From Flavobacterium sp. ACN6 (GTDB taxonomy: Bacteria > Bacteroidota > Bacteroidia > Flavobacteriales > Flavobacteriaceae), in the NCBI RefSeq assembly GCF_002304005.1, contig NZ_MRCQ01000010.1:62001-126000 (forward strand): a stretch of 64,000 bases of DNA, read 5' to 3'. How positions within the stretch are numbered: the first letter of the stretch is position 1; every line of letters begins with the position of its first letter. Shown here in pieces: positions 24,969 through 33,788 of the stretch. The notes under the pieces were generated by a model, which saw nothing but the letters and a program-made list of their open reading frames with translations, was not told where the DNA came from and made no database searches. The position numbers and the translations under genes were made by a program.

Positions 24969-25937
24969 TTAAGGCAGAACAACAATTTTTCCCCCGCCGG
25001 AATTGTTTTCCATAAAATGATGCGCTTCTGCGATATCATCTAAACTAAAGATACGTTTTATAGCTGGTTTTAGCATATAATTTTCAATTTCATTAACAAA
25101 TTTCTGGAAATATTTTCCTTCAATTCGGATTTGACCACTGTCATAAACAGTAAGATTAACCGTTGCAGGAATAAACTCCATTGGGGCAAATGCAGCAATA
25201 GACCATTCTTCAGACAGCATTCCAGTCATGCAGACACTTCCGCCATTATCAACTAATTTGAGAGAATCTTTTAGTGTCGTGGTGCCCACAAGTTCCAACA
25301 CCTTATCAATCTTGAATCTATTTTCTCTTTTGATTACTTCTGCTAAATTTCCATTATCAATAAGAACTGCATTTGCTCCATTAGCTAATAAAAGCTCTTT
25401 TTTATTGTCATTTCTAGTTGTGGCAATTACAAAAAGTCCCGCTTGTTTGGCCAATTGTGCAGCGAGTAATCCAACAGAAGAGGTACCGCCTCGTATTAAT
25501 AAGGTTTCACCTTTAGCAATTTTAAGTGAACGATGCAGTGATCCGTATGCAGTTTGGAACATTTCTGGCAAAGCACCTAAGGTTTCCCAAGGAAGCGTGC
25601 TTTCAAAAGGCATAATAATCTCACGAGGAAGAACTGTATATGCGGCGTAACTTCCGTCAAAATCACGTCCCATTCCACCCATGAATGCTGCAACTTTCTG
25701 TCCTTTTTCCAAAATACCTTCTGGATCATTTTCTACTTCGCCGACGCATTCAATTCCTAATACTCTCGGGAAAATTACATCTGGAGATAATCCCTTGCGT
25801 GTCATGAGTTCGGATCTATTAAGTCCAAAGGCTTTTACCTTGATCAGAACCTGATCTTTTAGCGGCACTGGAATAGGTCGTTCTTCGATAGAAAAATTTT
25901 CTGCACCGCCTGCTCTTCTTAAAATTGCAGCTTTCAT
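24969..25937 (-). CDS. Quinone oxidoreductase / zinc-independent MDR dehydrogenase
   Basis: 322 residues of the medium-chain dehydrogenase family. GVE-like RVLGIECVGEVE, the Rossmann segment LLIRGGTSSVGLLAAQLAKQAG and a C-terminal GGGKIVVLP are QOR features. The catalytic-zinc Cys/His set and the structural four-Cys lobe are absent. It should use NADPH to reduce quinones or enals. It lies between the SnoaL-like gene (13 bp upstream) and egtD (27 bp downstream) in the same operon. It is not a known ergothioneine gene, so the operon seems to pair thiol synthesis with electrophile reduction. Confidence 0.9.
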   Translation of the reverse strand: MKAAILRRAGGAENFSIEERPIPVPLKDQVLIKVKAFGLNRSELMTRKGLSPDVIFPRVLGIECVGEVENDPEGILEKGQKVAAFMGGMGRDFDGSYAAYTVLPREIIMPFESTLPWETLGALPEMFQTAYGSLHRSLKIAKGETLLIRGGTSSVGLLAAQLAKQAGLFVIATTRNDNKKELLLANGANAVLIDNGNLAEVIKRENRFKIDKVLELVGTTTLKDSLKLVDNGGSVCMTGMLSEEWSIAAFAPMEFIPATVNLTVYDSGQIRIEGKYFQKFVNEIENYMLKPAIKRIFSLDDIAEAHHFMENNSGGGKIVVLP

Positions 25938-25950
25938 GATTAAGTTTATT

Positions 25951-26355
25951 TTAAATTACTTCAAGTTCTTTTACATTATTAAAAATGTATCGGTAAATCT
26001 TCCAATTATCATCCACATTTTTAAGAACGAAGAAATCCATACTGCTCTTTTTTACAGAATTTAGATCCGAAATACGATTTTCTACTGTTGAAGCAAAAGC
26101 TTCTACAAACGCATAATTATTTTCTACAATAATATCTTTTATCGTATAACTGATTTTAAAATTAGCACGTTTAAGAAAACCCTCGTCTGTTTTTCCTAAT
26201 GTATCAATTCCAATAAATTTTCCCATCCCTTCAGGAATAAAAACAGCCTCCTGATCAAAAAAATCTGGAATTGCTTTAGTCTTCGCGCTGTTTAATACTT
26301 GGGCAAAATTGTCCAGTAATGTACTAATGGCTTGTTTTTCTTTTGTGTAATTCAT
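25951..26355 (-). CDS. SnoaL/NTF2-like protein
   Basis: 134 residues with the NTF2-like fold pattern: an N-terminal helix (AISTLLDNFAQVLNSAKTKAIPDFFDQEAVFIPEGMG), then FIGIDTLGKTDEGFL and a terminal sheet ending DFFVLKNVDDNWKIYRYIFN. Such proteins may be cyclases, isomerases or small binding proteins; no specific activity can be assigned. It is second in the operon, between the tautomerase and the oxidoreductase. Confidence 0.85.
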   Translation of the reverse strand: MNYTKEKQAISTLLDNFAQVLNSAKTKAIPDFFDQEAVFIPEGMGKFIGIDTLGKTDEGFLKRANFKISYTIKDIIVENNYAFVEAFASTVENRISDLNSVKKSSMDFFVLKNVDDNWKIYRYIFNNVKELEVI

Positions 26356-26390
26356 ATCATTAATTTTAATTACCTAAGAATAATTGATTA

Positions 26391-26612
26391 TTAATAACCT
26401 GGCTTTTTATAAAGCTTTTCCATATTAGGCTTTATTTCCTTGTTGTATACTTGATCCATCCAAACCTCTTCAGCTACTTCTGTTATTTCAATAGAAACTG
26501 CTGCTTCGGGTTTTTCGGTATGGTTCATAATTATACTGGTGATTTCTTGTGCGATTTTTTCTTTTTGTTCCTCAGAAGTTCCAGGATACATCTTTACAAT
26601 TACGTGCGGCAT
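26391..26612 (-). CDS. 4-oxalocrotonate tautomerase-family protein
   Basis: 73 residues. After Met removal the N-terminal residue is Pro (MPHVIVKMYPGTSEEQKEKIAQEIT), the catalytic base of this superfamily. VSIEITEVAEEVWMDQVY is the second conserved strand region. It tautomerises or dehalogenates small keto-enol compounds as a small oligomer in the cytoplasm. It is the first gene of the six-gene minus-strand operon ending at 21550 and lies directly downstream of a cluster of inverted repeats (26713-26773). Confidence 0.9.
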   Translation of the reverse strand: MPHVIVKMYPGTSEEQKEKIAQEITSIIMNHTEKPEAAVSIEITEVAEEVWMDQVYNKEIKPNMEKLYKKPGY

Positions 26613-26712
26613 CTTTTTTTGCTTTAAATTTTTACTTGATAAATACTCGTTGTTTTGACTGGCAAAACTGATTACAAAGTTGAAGCAAAACTTTATGTAC
26701 TGCTTATAAACA

Positions 26713-26773
26713 GGTTTAAGAAATAGTCTTAAACTAGTTTAATACTGCTTCTTAAACTATATTAAGTTAAACC
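26713..26773. promoter_or_regulatory. Clustered inverted repeats upstream of the ergothioneine operon and yceI
   Basis: Five TTTAA-containing half sites alternate in orientation: GTTTAAG at 26714, CTTAAAC at 26728, AGTTTAA at 26736, TTAAACT at 26752 and GTTAAAC at 26766. The first pair is a perfect GTTTAAG-N7-CTTAAAC inverted repeat and the second AGTTTAA-N9-TTAAACT. It lies between divergent genes at 26612 and 26935, and looks like a multi-site operator. Confidence 0.55.
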
Positions 26774-26934
26774 TGATTCTGATTTTCTATTCTAGTGATT
26801 TTATGCAATTGAGATCCAGCAGTTCATGAAATTTAAGCAATTCACAATAAAAAATAAATTGCTCACTAGATATAGTGGGAAAATTTTCATAATTTAAACC
26901 TTTTAAACTTATTTAATAATTAAATACATAGCAA

Positions 26935-27612
26935 ATGAAAAAATTAAGCGTATTCACATTAGCAGCAGTTACACTATTTTTAACTTCCTGCGGGAAAAAA
27001 TCTTCTACTGAAACAACCACTACAGAGGAACAACAAGTAGCAGAAAAAACGGGAGATGTATTACCAGTAAATTTAGAAACATCTAAAGTAGACTGGAAAG
27101 CATTTCATAAGGGAGGTTTTGCACCTCGCTGGGGAACACTTACACTTGTATCTGGGGAAGTATCAGTTGAAGGGGAAGAACTTACAGCTGGTGAATTTGT
27201 AATTGATATGAAGTCAATTAAAGTAGATCCTGCATCAGTAACAGAAAAAGATAAAAAATATTCTGAATTGGAAGCTCACTTAAAAAGCGGCGATTTCTTT
27301 GATGTGGAGAAAAATCCAACTGCCGATTTTAAAATCACTAAAGTTGCTGCATTAGATCCAGCTGCAAAAGGAGCGATCGAAGGCGCTAATAAAACGGTAA
27401 GCGGTAACCTGACTTTAAAAGGAAAAGCGCTTAATGTTTCTTTCCCTGCAAAAGTTACAATCGCAGATGGAAATGCATCTATACAAGCTAAGTTTACTGT
27501 TAACCGTACAGACTGGGATATTAAATTTGGAACAACTGAGACTGATCCTGCAGAATGGATGATTAGTAAAGATATCGAGATTGGTATCGATGTAAACGCA
27601 GCTAAAAAATAA
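26935..27612 (+). CDS. YceI-family lipoprotein
   Basis: 225 residues. The lipoprotein signal ends at Cys19 (LTLFLTSC-type: AVTLFLTSCG). After a Thr/Glu-rich linker comes a YceI lipocalin-like barrel: VDWKAFHKGGFAPRWGTLTLVSG, EFVIDMKSIKVDP, HLKSGDFFDVEKNPTADFKITKV, VSGNLTLKGKALNVSFPAKV and DIKFGT. YceI proteins bind isoprenoid-like lipids in the periplasm. It is divergent from the ergothioneine operon across the inverted-repeat cluster. A bidirectional terminator follows. Confidence 0.92.
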   Translation: MKKLSVFTLAAVTLFLTSCGKKSSTETTTTEEQQVAEKTGDVLPVNLETSKVDWKAFHKGGFAPRWGTLTLVSGEVSVEGEELTAGEFVIDMKSIKVDPASVTEKDKKYSELEAHLKSGDFFDVEKNPTADFKITKVAALDPAAKGAIEGANKTVSGNLTLKGKALNVSFPAKVTIADGNASIQAKFTVNRTDWDIKFGTTETDPAEWMISKDIEIGIDVNAAKK

Positions 27613-27636
27613 TATACTCTTCGCTATATTTTATAC

Positions 27637-27668
27637 AAAAGCCCCTCTTATAATAAGCAGGGGCTTTT
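27637..27668. terminator. Bidirectional terminator between yceI and LLM oxidoreductase
   Basis: AAAAGCCCCT (27637-27646) pairs with AGGGGCTTTT (27659-27668), with A and T runs on both sides. It serves the convergent genes. Confidence 0.85.
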
Positions 27669-27685
27669 TAATTGTTTTAAAAAAT

Positions 27686-28708
27686 CTAACGCCAGCCCAA
27701 TTCTGGAGCAACGTGTTCTAGTATGGCCGACAATATGTGTACATTATAATCAACACCTAATGTATTTGGTATGGTCAACAGTACTGTATCTGCTTCTTGG
27801 ATAGCTTCGTCTTGAGCCAGTTCTGCAATAAGTTTATCCGGTTCTGCGGCATAGCTCTTTCCGAATATTGCTCGTTTATCTCTTTCGATATTACCAAAGC
27901 TATCAGATCCTTTACCTTGATCGCCAAAATAATATCTGTCCTGATCATTAACCAGTGCAAAAATAGAACGGCTTACAGAAACTCGAGGCTCGTGCTGATG
28001 TCCCGATTTCTTCCAAGCTTCTTTATATATCCTGATCTGCTCAGCCTGCTGGATGTGAAAAGGTTTCCCATTTTCATCGTACTTCAAGGTAGAACTCTGC
28101 AGATGCATTCCGTTTTCGGCTGCCCAGACAGCAGTAGCGTTGGATGCGGCTCCCCACCAGATACGATCTCGTAATCCTTCTGAATGAGGTTCAAGGCGGA
28201 GTAAACCAGGAGGATTTGGAAACATTGGATAGGGATTTGGCTTTGCAAATCCTTCACCGCTCAGTTTGTCCAAAAATTCCAAAGCTTTATTACGTCCCAT
28301 ATCAGCATCTGTTTCTCCTTCCTTTGGTTCATAACCAAAAGAACGCCAGCCGTCAATAACTTGTTCCGGTGATCCCCTGCTGATCCCTAGTTGTAAACGT
28401 CCTCCTGAAATTAAGTCAGCAGCACTGGCATCTTCCACCATATACAGTGGATTTTCATAACGCATGTCGATCACTCCCGTTCCAATCTCTATTTTGTTTG
28501 TTTTAGCACCAATAGCCGAAAGTAAAGGAAAAGGCGATGCAAGTTGTCGTGCAAAATGATGTACACGAAAATATGCTCCATCTAAACCAATTTCTTCTGC
28601 CGCAACAGCCAAATCAATGGACTGGAGCAAAGTATCGGCTGCCGTACGAGATTTATAGGAAGGATGGTCTGCCCAGTGCCCAAATGATAAAAATCCTATT
28701 TTCTTCAT
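27686..28708 (-). CDS. LLM-class flavin-dependent oxidoreductase
   Basis: 340 residues from the ATG at 28708; the track-length start three codons earlier is less likely. Luciferase-like monooxygenase features are AAEEIGLDGAYFRVHHFARQLASPFPLLSAIGAKT near the N terminus, IEIGTGVIDMRYENPLYMVEDASAADLISGGRLQLGISRGSP and DTVLLTIPNTLGVDYNVHIL at the C terminus. The protein should use reduced FMN and O2, or act as a reductase. Substrate unknown. Its direction and context do not tie it to an operon. Confidence 0.88.
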   Translation of the reverse strand: MKKIGFLSFGHWADHPSYKSRTAADTLLQSIDLAVAAEEIGLDGAYFRVHHFARQLASPFPLLSAIGAKTNKIEIGTGVIDMRYENPLYMVEDASAADLISGGRLQLGISRGSPEQVIDGWRSFGYEPKEGETDADMGRNKALEFLDKLSGEGFAKPNPYPMFPNPPGLLRLEPHSEGLRDRIWWGAASNATAVWAAENGMHLQSSTLKYDENGKPFHIQQAEQIRIYKEAWKKSGHQHEPRVSVSRSIFALVNDQDRYYFGDQGKGSDSFGNIERDKRAIFGKSYAAEPDKLIAELAQDEAIQEADTVLLTIPNTLGVDYNVHILSAILEHVAPELGWR

Positions 28709-28862
28709 AGATAGCATTATTGTTATTTACATTCCCAAATATACGCATCATTCTTGAGTGAAACCACAACCTTGCTTGGAAAGTATTTATGAAGTTTAGT
28801 ACTGATTCTAGAGCTGGATTATTTTTTTCTGATGCACATCAGTCATTAAATATTTTAGACAT

Positions 28863-29027
28863 AAAAAAACTCCTTAAAGTTTTTAAGGAGTTTTCGGCAG
28901 CCGGCGGATGCCTGAGGTATGCCGTAACTAACTAAATCACTGTCCGGATCCTGCAGACAATTCCGCCGACCCCCTGTCTTTTCAGTTTCGTTTCCGTATT
29001 AGATTCTTCTGTTGTTTAGTACAGCAG
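28863..29027 (-). ncRNA. Candidate small RNA with promoter and terminator
   Basis: On the minus strand, TAACTTTG (29038-29031, a perfect TAnnTTTG -7 element) is followed by about 165 nt without an ORF. This includes a GC-rich block (about 28893-28985) in otherwise AT-rich DNA, and it ends in a strong stem ACTCCTTAA/TTAAGGAGT with a T-run near 28864. GGCGGA and TCCGCC segments can pair, and CGGCA/TGCCG forms an apical stem. I could not match it to 6S, SRP, RNase P or tmRNA. Exact ends are inferred. Confidence 0.55.
28864..28894 (-). terminator. Terminator of the candidate small RNA
   Basis: AAAACTCCTTAAA and TTAAGGAGTTTT form an 11-12 bp stem; on the minus strand it ends in a T-run. Confidence 0.8.
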
Positions 29028-29150
29028 AGACAAAGTTACTTGAATGGAAGAATAAAGTTTTTACAAAATATTCCGGCAAGATTACAATTTTTTAATGTCA
29101 GGTTCTCGATTGGGAAGTAACGACATTAAATAAAAGTATATTATAAGGCA

Positions 29151-29594
29151 TTAAGTTAGAAGAAATTTTTTCATGTCTCGTTTTTCATTTTTCCACTCAT
29201 AATCCAGTACTTTTTTCAAAAGATCTCTTAATCCTTGAATACTGCCTGGTTTTACAGCGTAAAAATCGGCACCAAGCTTATAGGCAAGAGTAATATGCAA
29301 CGAACTGCTGCTGGTCGAAAGTATAACTATTTTTACTTTTTGCAGAGCTCCTTTTTTACTTCGAATTTCTTTAAGACACTCAAAACCGTTCTTGCATGGC
29401 ATATTAATATCCAGAAATATTATTTCAGGAAGACGCTCTGAATTAGTAAGCGCATTTATCAATTCTTTTCCATCGAGTGCCAATTCAACACTAACTGGCA
29501 TATTGAGATCCTCTACTGCTTCCAAAAACAGTATTCTGTCATCCTCGTCATCGTCAGCTAAATAAATAATTCTCTCAGAGTTTTGTTGCGGCAT
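29151..29594 (-). CDS. Single-domain CheY-like response regulator
   Basis: 147 residues containing only a receiver domain: acidic LADDDEDD near the N terminus, phosphoacceptor Asp in EIIFLDINMPCKNG, Thr/Ser in ILSTSSSS and Lys in AVKPGS. No output domain is present. It is divergent from the large PAS kinase at 29994, and a similar single receiver lies just after that kinase at 33300, suggesting two alternative phosphoacceptors for one kinase. The 400-bp gap between this gene and the kinase has no evident feature besides AT-rich DNA. Confidence 0.92.
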   Translation of the reverse strand: MPQQNSERIIYLADDDEDDRILFLEAVEDLNMPVSVELALDGKELINALTNSERLPEIIFLDINMPCKNGFECLKEIRSKKGALQKVKIVILSTSSSSLHITLAYKLGADFYAVKPGSIQGLRDLLKKVLDYEWKNEKRDMKKFLLT

Positions 29595-29993
29595 GGCTTT
29601 TAATTTTAGTATTACAATTAAAAGAAAAATTAAGTTTCATAATTTGTATTTCTGTTAGGAAACAAAATCAATAAAAAAATAAACCTAACTATAAAGTTAA
29701 ACATTTTTTCTTAAGAAAACACTTTCAAAAACATAGAAGTTCATAAGAGTAATTCATAAGAAAAAATTGGACTAAATCAGATTTTCTTTTTTGAGAAGAT
29801 TAAAATTCAATAACTAATTTCAAAAATTATATAAAATCATCTGTTACGAAAACAGTATTTTTAATGTCGATTAATTTAAGATTTAGCTGTTTCTAAGTAA
29901 TTAATTTAAACAGTTTTAAATAAGAATTATCTAAATTTCCCCTAACGTGCAGACATTAAATCTTATATTTTTTGTCTTAAAAAAATAACAAAC

Positions 29994-32900
29994 TTGGACA
30001 CCGATAATTTGATCAGCGATCTTTTTTTTCTTCAAAACGGCGGACAATCCTCCGAAATTATCCGAAATGTAAACTGGTCGGAGACTTCCATTGGAACGCC
30101 AGATCAATGGCCTGAAAGTTTAAAAAATACCCTTGCTACTATTTTATCATCAAAATTCCCCATGTTTCTGTGGTGGGGAGAAGATTTGGTACAATTCTAT
30201 AATGATTCGTATCGACCGAGTTTAGGAAACGAAGGAAAGCACCCCAAAGCTATGGGACAGAAAGCCGTTGACTGCTGGCCTGAAATATGGTATTTTATCT
30301 ATCCCCTGATCACAAAAGTATTGACCACTGGAGAAAGCATCTGGTACGATGACTTATTACTTCCCATCTATCGAAACGGAAGACTTGAGGATGTTTACTG
30401 GACTTTCAGTTACAGCCCTATCCGTGATGATGACCGACAGATAAAAGGAGTTTTAGTGGTGTGTAATGAAACAACTGAAAAGGTATTTTACAACCAAAAA
30501 TTAAAAGAGAATAAAGATGAACTTGAATTTGCCATTGATGCGGCTGAATTTGGAACTTTTGATTTAAATCCCGCTTCACGCAAATTTTCTGCTAATCCAA
30601 GACTGAAAGAGTGGTTTGGATTAAAAGCTGATGATGAAATATTACTTAGTAACGCCACGGCTGCCATTGCAGAATACGACAGACAACGCGTTATTGATGC
30701 TATTTCTAATGCCCTGCAATATGATTCTGGCGGTAAATATGATATAGAATATACCATTATACATCCAAGCACTAAGGTACCAAGAACGGTGCACGCCTTG
30801 GGAAAAGCATGGTTTGATGATACAAAAAATGCCTACCGTTTTAACGGAACGCTGCAGGATATAACAGCACATAAGAAAGCTGCTTCTGAACTGATAAAAT
30901 CCCGACAACTTACAGACCTTACCATTAAAAGTATGGGACTGGGACTTTTCAATGTTGACTTCACAGACAACAGTATTGACTATACCCCTGAGTTTTCAAT
31001 GTTGCTTTCAGGAAAAATACAAGACAATTTAACCCGCAGGGATTTTTTAAAATATGTACATCCTGATGATCTTTCTCTCCGTTCTGAAGCTATAGAAAGA
31101 GGCATTGAAACAGGAACTTTTTATTATACCCCAAGAGTAGTTTGGGATGACGGCAGTGTACATACCATTGCAGTTTCGGCAGCAAGAATGATCAATTCTG
31201 AAGGCAAAACCGCAGCTTTTTCTGGTACAATTGCCGATATAACAGAGCATGAGCAAAACCGTGCCGCCTTACAGGAAGCTGAATCTCTTTTGATTCAGAC
31301 AAAACAGGAAGCTGAAAGACTTTTTCAAAATGTAACAGACAGCTCTCCTACTGGTCTTTGGCTTTCTAACAAAGAAGGAAAACTGACTTATTTCAACAAA
31401 ACATTGATCGAGTTTACAGGTCTTAGTATCGATGCTCTTAAAGATGGAGCGTGGACATCGGTTATTCTGGAAGAAGATTTAAAAACTTCTATACAGTCTT
31501 ATCTAGAAGCAACATCTTCCAGAAAACATTTTGATGTACTATTCAGAGCTAAAAAAAATAACGGAGATATTATGTGGTGCAGGGCTGCCGGTGATCCTTT
31601 TTATGATGCCGACGGAAATTATGCCGGCTACGCTGGTTTCTGTATGGATATGGACGAAATTATTACGGGAAGAAAAGCCTTAGCGGAAAGCGAACAACGC
31701 ATAAGTCTTATGATTGAGCAGTCTCCTGTTGCTATCTGTCTTTTTACAGGCAGTAACATGAAAATTGAAATTGCCAATGATATTATGATCGGCTATTGGG
31801 GAAAGGACAAATCGGTCATTGGACAGCCAATGGAAGTAGGTGTTCCAGAACTCAAAGGACAGCCTTTTTTAGATATGCTTCAAGAAGTATACCGCAGCGG
31901 TGAAACTTATTACGGACGTGCCATGCCTGCAGATCTCAAAGTTAATGGCATTCTAAAAACATATTACTTTGACTTCACTTATAGTCCGATACGCGATGCA
32001 CAAGGCCAAATTTATGGTATTATGGATATTGCAATTGATGTTACAGATCAGGTTATAGCGAATAAAAAACTAGAAGAAACAAGAATGGCACTTGCCGGTG
32101 CTGTAGAACTCGCAGAACTGGCAACTTGGAAACTAGATCTGCCCAGCAATACTTTTGTATGTTCTACACGTTTTAAACATTGGCTGGGCCTGCAGCAGCA
32201 CAGTACAAACAAGCACGATCTTTTCAGTCTGATTGCAGAAACACACAGACAGAAAGTAATGCATTCCATAGAAGAAACTATTAAACCAGAATCATCTGAT
32301 TTTTATGATTCTGAGTTTCCCATTATAAATAGTGTAACAGGACAGGTTCGCATTATACATGCCAACGCCCAGCTTATATATGATAAAGACGGGATTCCAG
32401 AATGCCTAAGCGGAACAGCACAGGATGTCACTAAGGAACGTGAATTACAGGAAGAACTTAAATTTAAGGTTAAAGAACGTACTGCTGAACTCCATGCAGC
32501 TAATGCAGAACTGGAAATCAATAATCAAGAACTACAACAGTTTGCTTACATCGCCTCGCATGATCTTCAGGAACCTGTTCGAAAGATTAGTGTTTTTACA
32601 GAAATGCTAAAAGAGAATCTGGAAAAAGATCCAAATAAAGTAAATACCTATCTGAACAAGATTACCAGTTCTACTAAAAGAATGGAAAACCTCATCAAAG
32701 ATGTATTGGGATATTCGCAACTATCAAATACCTCTAAAATATTCGAATATATTGACCTTAATCAGATTGTAGAAGATATCATTACTGATTTTGATTTAAC
32801 TATCGAGCAGAAAAATGCTTCTATATCAGTTGCAAAGCTTCCCATAGTAGAAGCCATTCCGCTGCAAATGTCACAGCTTTTTGGTAATCTGATTTCAAAT

Positions 32901-33236
32901 GCACTTAAATACAGTAAAAATGGAGTTGCCCCGAATATCACAATTACATCGGAAATTCTTTCATATTCGGCTACAAAAGAACTTTCCTTGGACAGTACAT
33001 CTGAATATGTCAAAATTGAAATAATTGATAACGGAATCGGATTCAGTCAAAACTATGCGGAGCAGATTTTTAATATTTTTCAACGTCTGCACGGAAAAGA
33101 TGAGTTCGCAGGAACAGGAATAGGGCTTGCTATTTGTCGCAAAATTATGCAGAACCACAATGGACAGATTACTGCGGAATCTAAGGAAGGAGTTGGAACA
33201 ACATTCACCATTGTAATACCCGTTAAACATTCATAA
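29994..33236 (+). CDS. Multi-PAS sensor histidine kinase
   Basis: 1080 residues beginning at a TTG codon; reading upstream meets a stop at 29943 with no ATG, and the conserved N-terminal region would be lost with the next ATG. There is no signal peptide or membrane helix, so it is cytoplasmic. Several PAS/PAC modules follow one another (for example WPESLKNTLATILSSKFPMFLWWGE, ITEHEQNRAALQEAE and TDSSPTGLWLSNKEGKLTYFN). A coiled coil then leads to the HisKA box FAYIASHDLQEPVRKI with its His near residue 855. The HATPase has FGNLISNALKYSKNG, IIDNGIGFS and GTGIGLAICRKIM. It is probably a bacteriophytochrome-like or redox/energy sensor; the ligand is unknown. The receiver at 33300 follows. Confidence 0.92.
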   Translation: MDTDNLISDLFFLQNGGQSSEIIRNVNWSETSIGTPDQWPESLKNTLATILSSKFPMFLWWGEDLVQFYNDSYRPSLGNEGKHPKAMGQKAVDCWPEIWYFIYPLITKVLTTGESIWYDDLLLPIYRNGRLEDVYWTFSYSPIRDDDRQIKGVLVVCNETTEKVFYNQKLKENKDELEFAIDAAEFGTFDLNPASRKFSANPRLKEWFGLKADDEILLSNATAAIAEYDRQRVIDAISNALQYDSGGKYDIEYTIIHPSTKVPRTVHALGKAWFDDTKNAYRFNGTLQDITAHKKAASELIKSRQLTDLTIKSMGLGLFNVDFTDNSIDYTPEFSMLLSGKIQDNLTRRDFLKYVHPDDLSLRSEAIERGIETGTFYYTPRVVWDDGSVHTIAVSAARMINSEGKTAAFSGTIADITEHEQNRAALQEAESLLIQTKQEAERLFQNVTDSSPTGLWLSNKEGKLTYFNKTLIEFTGLSIDALKDGAWTSVILEEDLKTSIQSYLEATSSRKHFDVLFRAKKNNGDIMWCRAAGDPFYDADGNYAGYAGFCMDMDEIITGRKALAESEQRISLMIEQSPVAICLFTGSNMKIEIANDIMIGYWGKDKSVIGQPMEVGVPELKGQPFLDMLQEVYRSGETYYGRAMPADLKVNGILKTYYFDFTYSPIRDAQGQIYGIMDIAIDVTDQVIANKKLEETRMALAGAVELAELATWKLDLPSNTFVCSTRFKHWLGLQQHSTNKHDLFSLIAETHRQKVMHSIEETIKPESSDFYDSEFPIINSVTGQVRIIHANAQLIYDKDGIPECLSGTAQDVTKERELQEELKFKVKERTAELHAANAELEINNQELQQFAYIASHDLQEPVRKISVFTEMLKENLEKDPNKVNTYLNKITSSTKRMENLIKDVLGYSQLSNTSKIFEYIDLNQIVEDIITDFDLTIEQKNASISVAKLPIVEAIPLQMSQLFGNLISNALKYSKNGVAPNITITSEILSYSATKELSLDSTSEYVKIEIIDNGIGFSQNYAEQIFNIFQRLHGKDEFAGTGIGLAICRKIMQNHNGQITAESKEGVGTTFTIVIPVKHS

Positions 33237-33270
33237 AGCCTAATGTTAAAATTTATGAGGAAAGAAGTTG

Positions 33271-33278
33271 TATCTTTG
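33271..33278 (+). promoter_or_regulatory. TATCTTTG -7 promoter element
   Basis: A perfect TAnnTTTG 22 nt before the CheY-like gene at 33300. It could allow expression separately from the kinase. Confidence 0.5.
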
Positions 33279-33299
33279 CTTTTACTTAACTTAAAATAA

Positions 33300-33689
33300 A
33301 TGAAAGTAGTCTTTTTAATTGACGACGACTCCGATGACCGCGAGATATTTCAGGAGTCATTATTGTCGCTTGAAACCTCTGTGAGATATGAAGAAGCAGG
33401 ACATGGCAAAGAAGCATTTGAGAAATTAAATGCGGAAGGCTTTCAAAAACCTGATTTGATTTTTCTCGATCTTAATATGCCGGTGATGGACGGCAGAGAA
33501 TTTTTGAAAAACATTAAACAAGATGAGGTTCTTAAAAATATTCCAGTTATTATTTATTCGACTTCTTCAAGTGTAGAGGATAAAATGTTTGCCACAAAGC
33601 ATGAAGCAGCGCAGTTTATTACGAAACCTTATTCTATTGCTGCTATTCGAGAAGAATTGGAAAAGGCAATAACCAAATTTCTTTCTTGA
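33300..33689 (+). CDS. Single-domain CheY-like response regulator
   Basis: 129 residues: FLIDDDSDDREIF (acidic pocket), phosphoacceptor Asp in LIFLDLNMPVMDG, YSTSSS and TKPYS with the conserved Lys. It lies 63 bp after the PAS kinase and is likely its partner. There is no output domain, so it presumably acts by protein-protein contact or as a phosphate sink. Related to 29151. Confidence 0.93.
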   Translation: MKVVFLIDDDSDDREIFQESLLSLETSVRYEEAGHGKEAFEKLNAEGFQKPDLIFLDLNMPVMDGREFLKNIKQDEVLKNIPVIIYSTSSSVEDKMFATKHEAAQFITKPYSIAAIREELEKAITKFLS

Positions 33690-33749
33690 TAATTGCGATA
33701 TATTCTCACTTGTTGCATCAAAAAATAAAAACTTGTGTTGTGAAATATA

Positions 33750-33777
33750 GCCGTCTCAAATATTAATTTGAGACGGC
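33750..33777. terminator. Bidirectional terminator
   Basis: GCCGTCTCAAA pairs perfectly with TTTGAGACGGC around TATTAA, followed by a T-rich tract. It lies between convergent receiver and MscS genes. Confidence 0.85.
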
Positions 33778-33788
33778 ATTCTTTTTTA

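Noticed and set aside
28893..28985. tRNA or tmRNA in the GC-rich block
   Set aside because: No cloverleaf, T-loop GTTCGA-type motif or CCA end could be placed.
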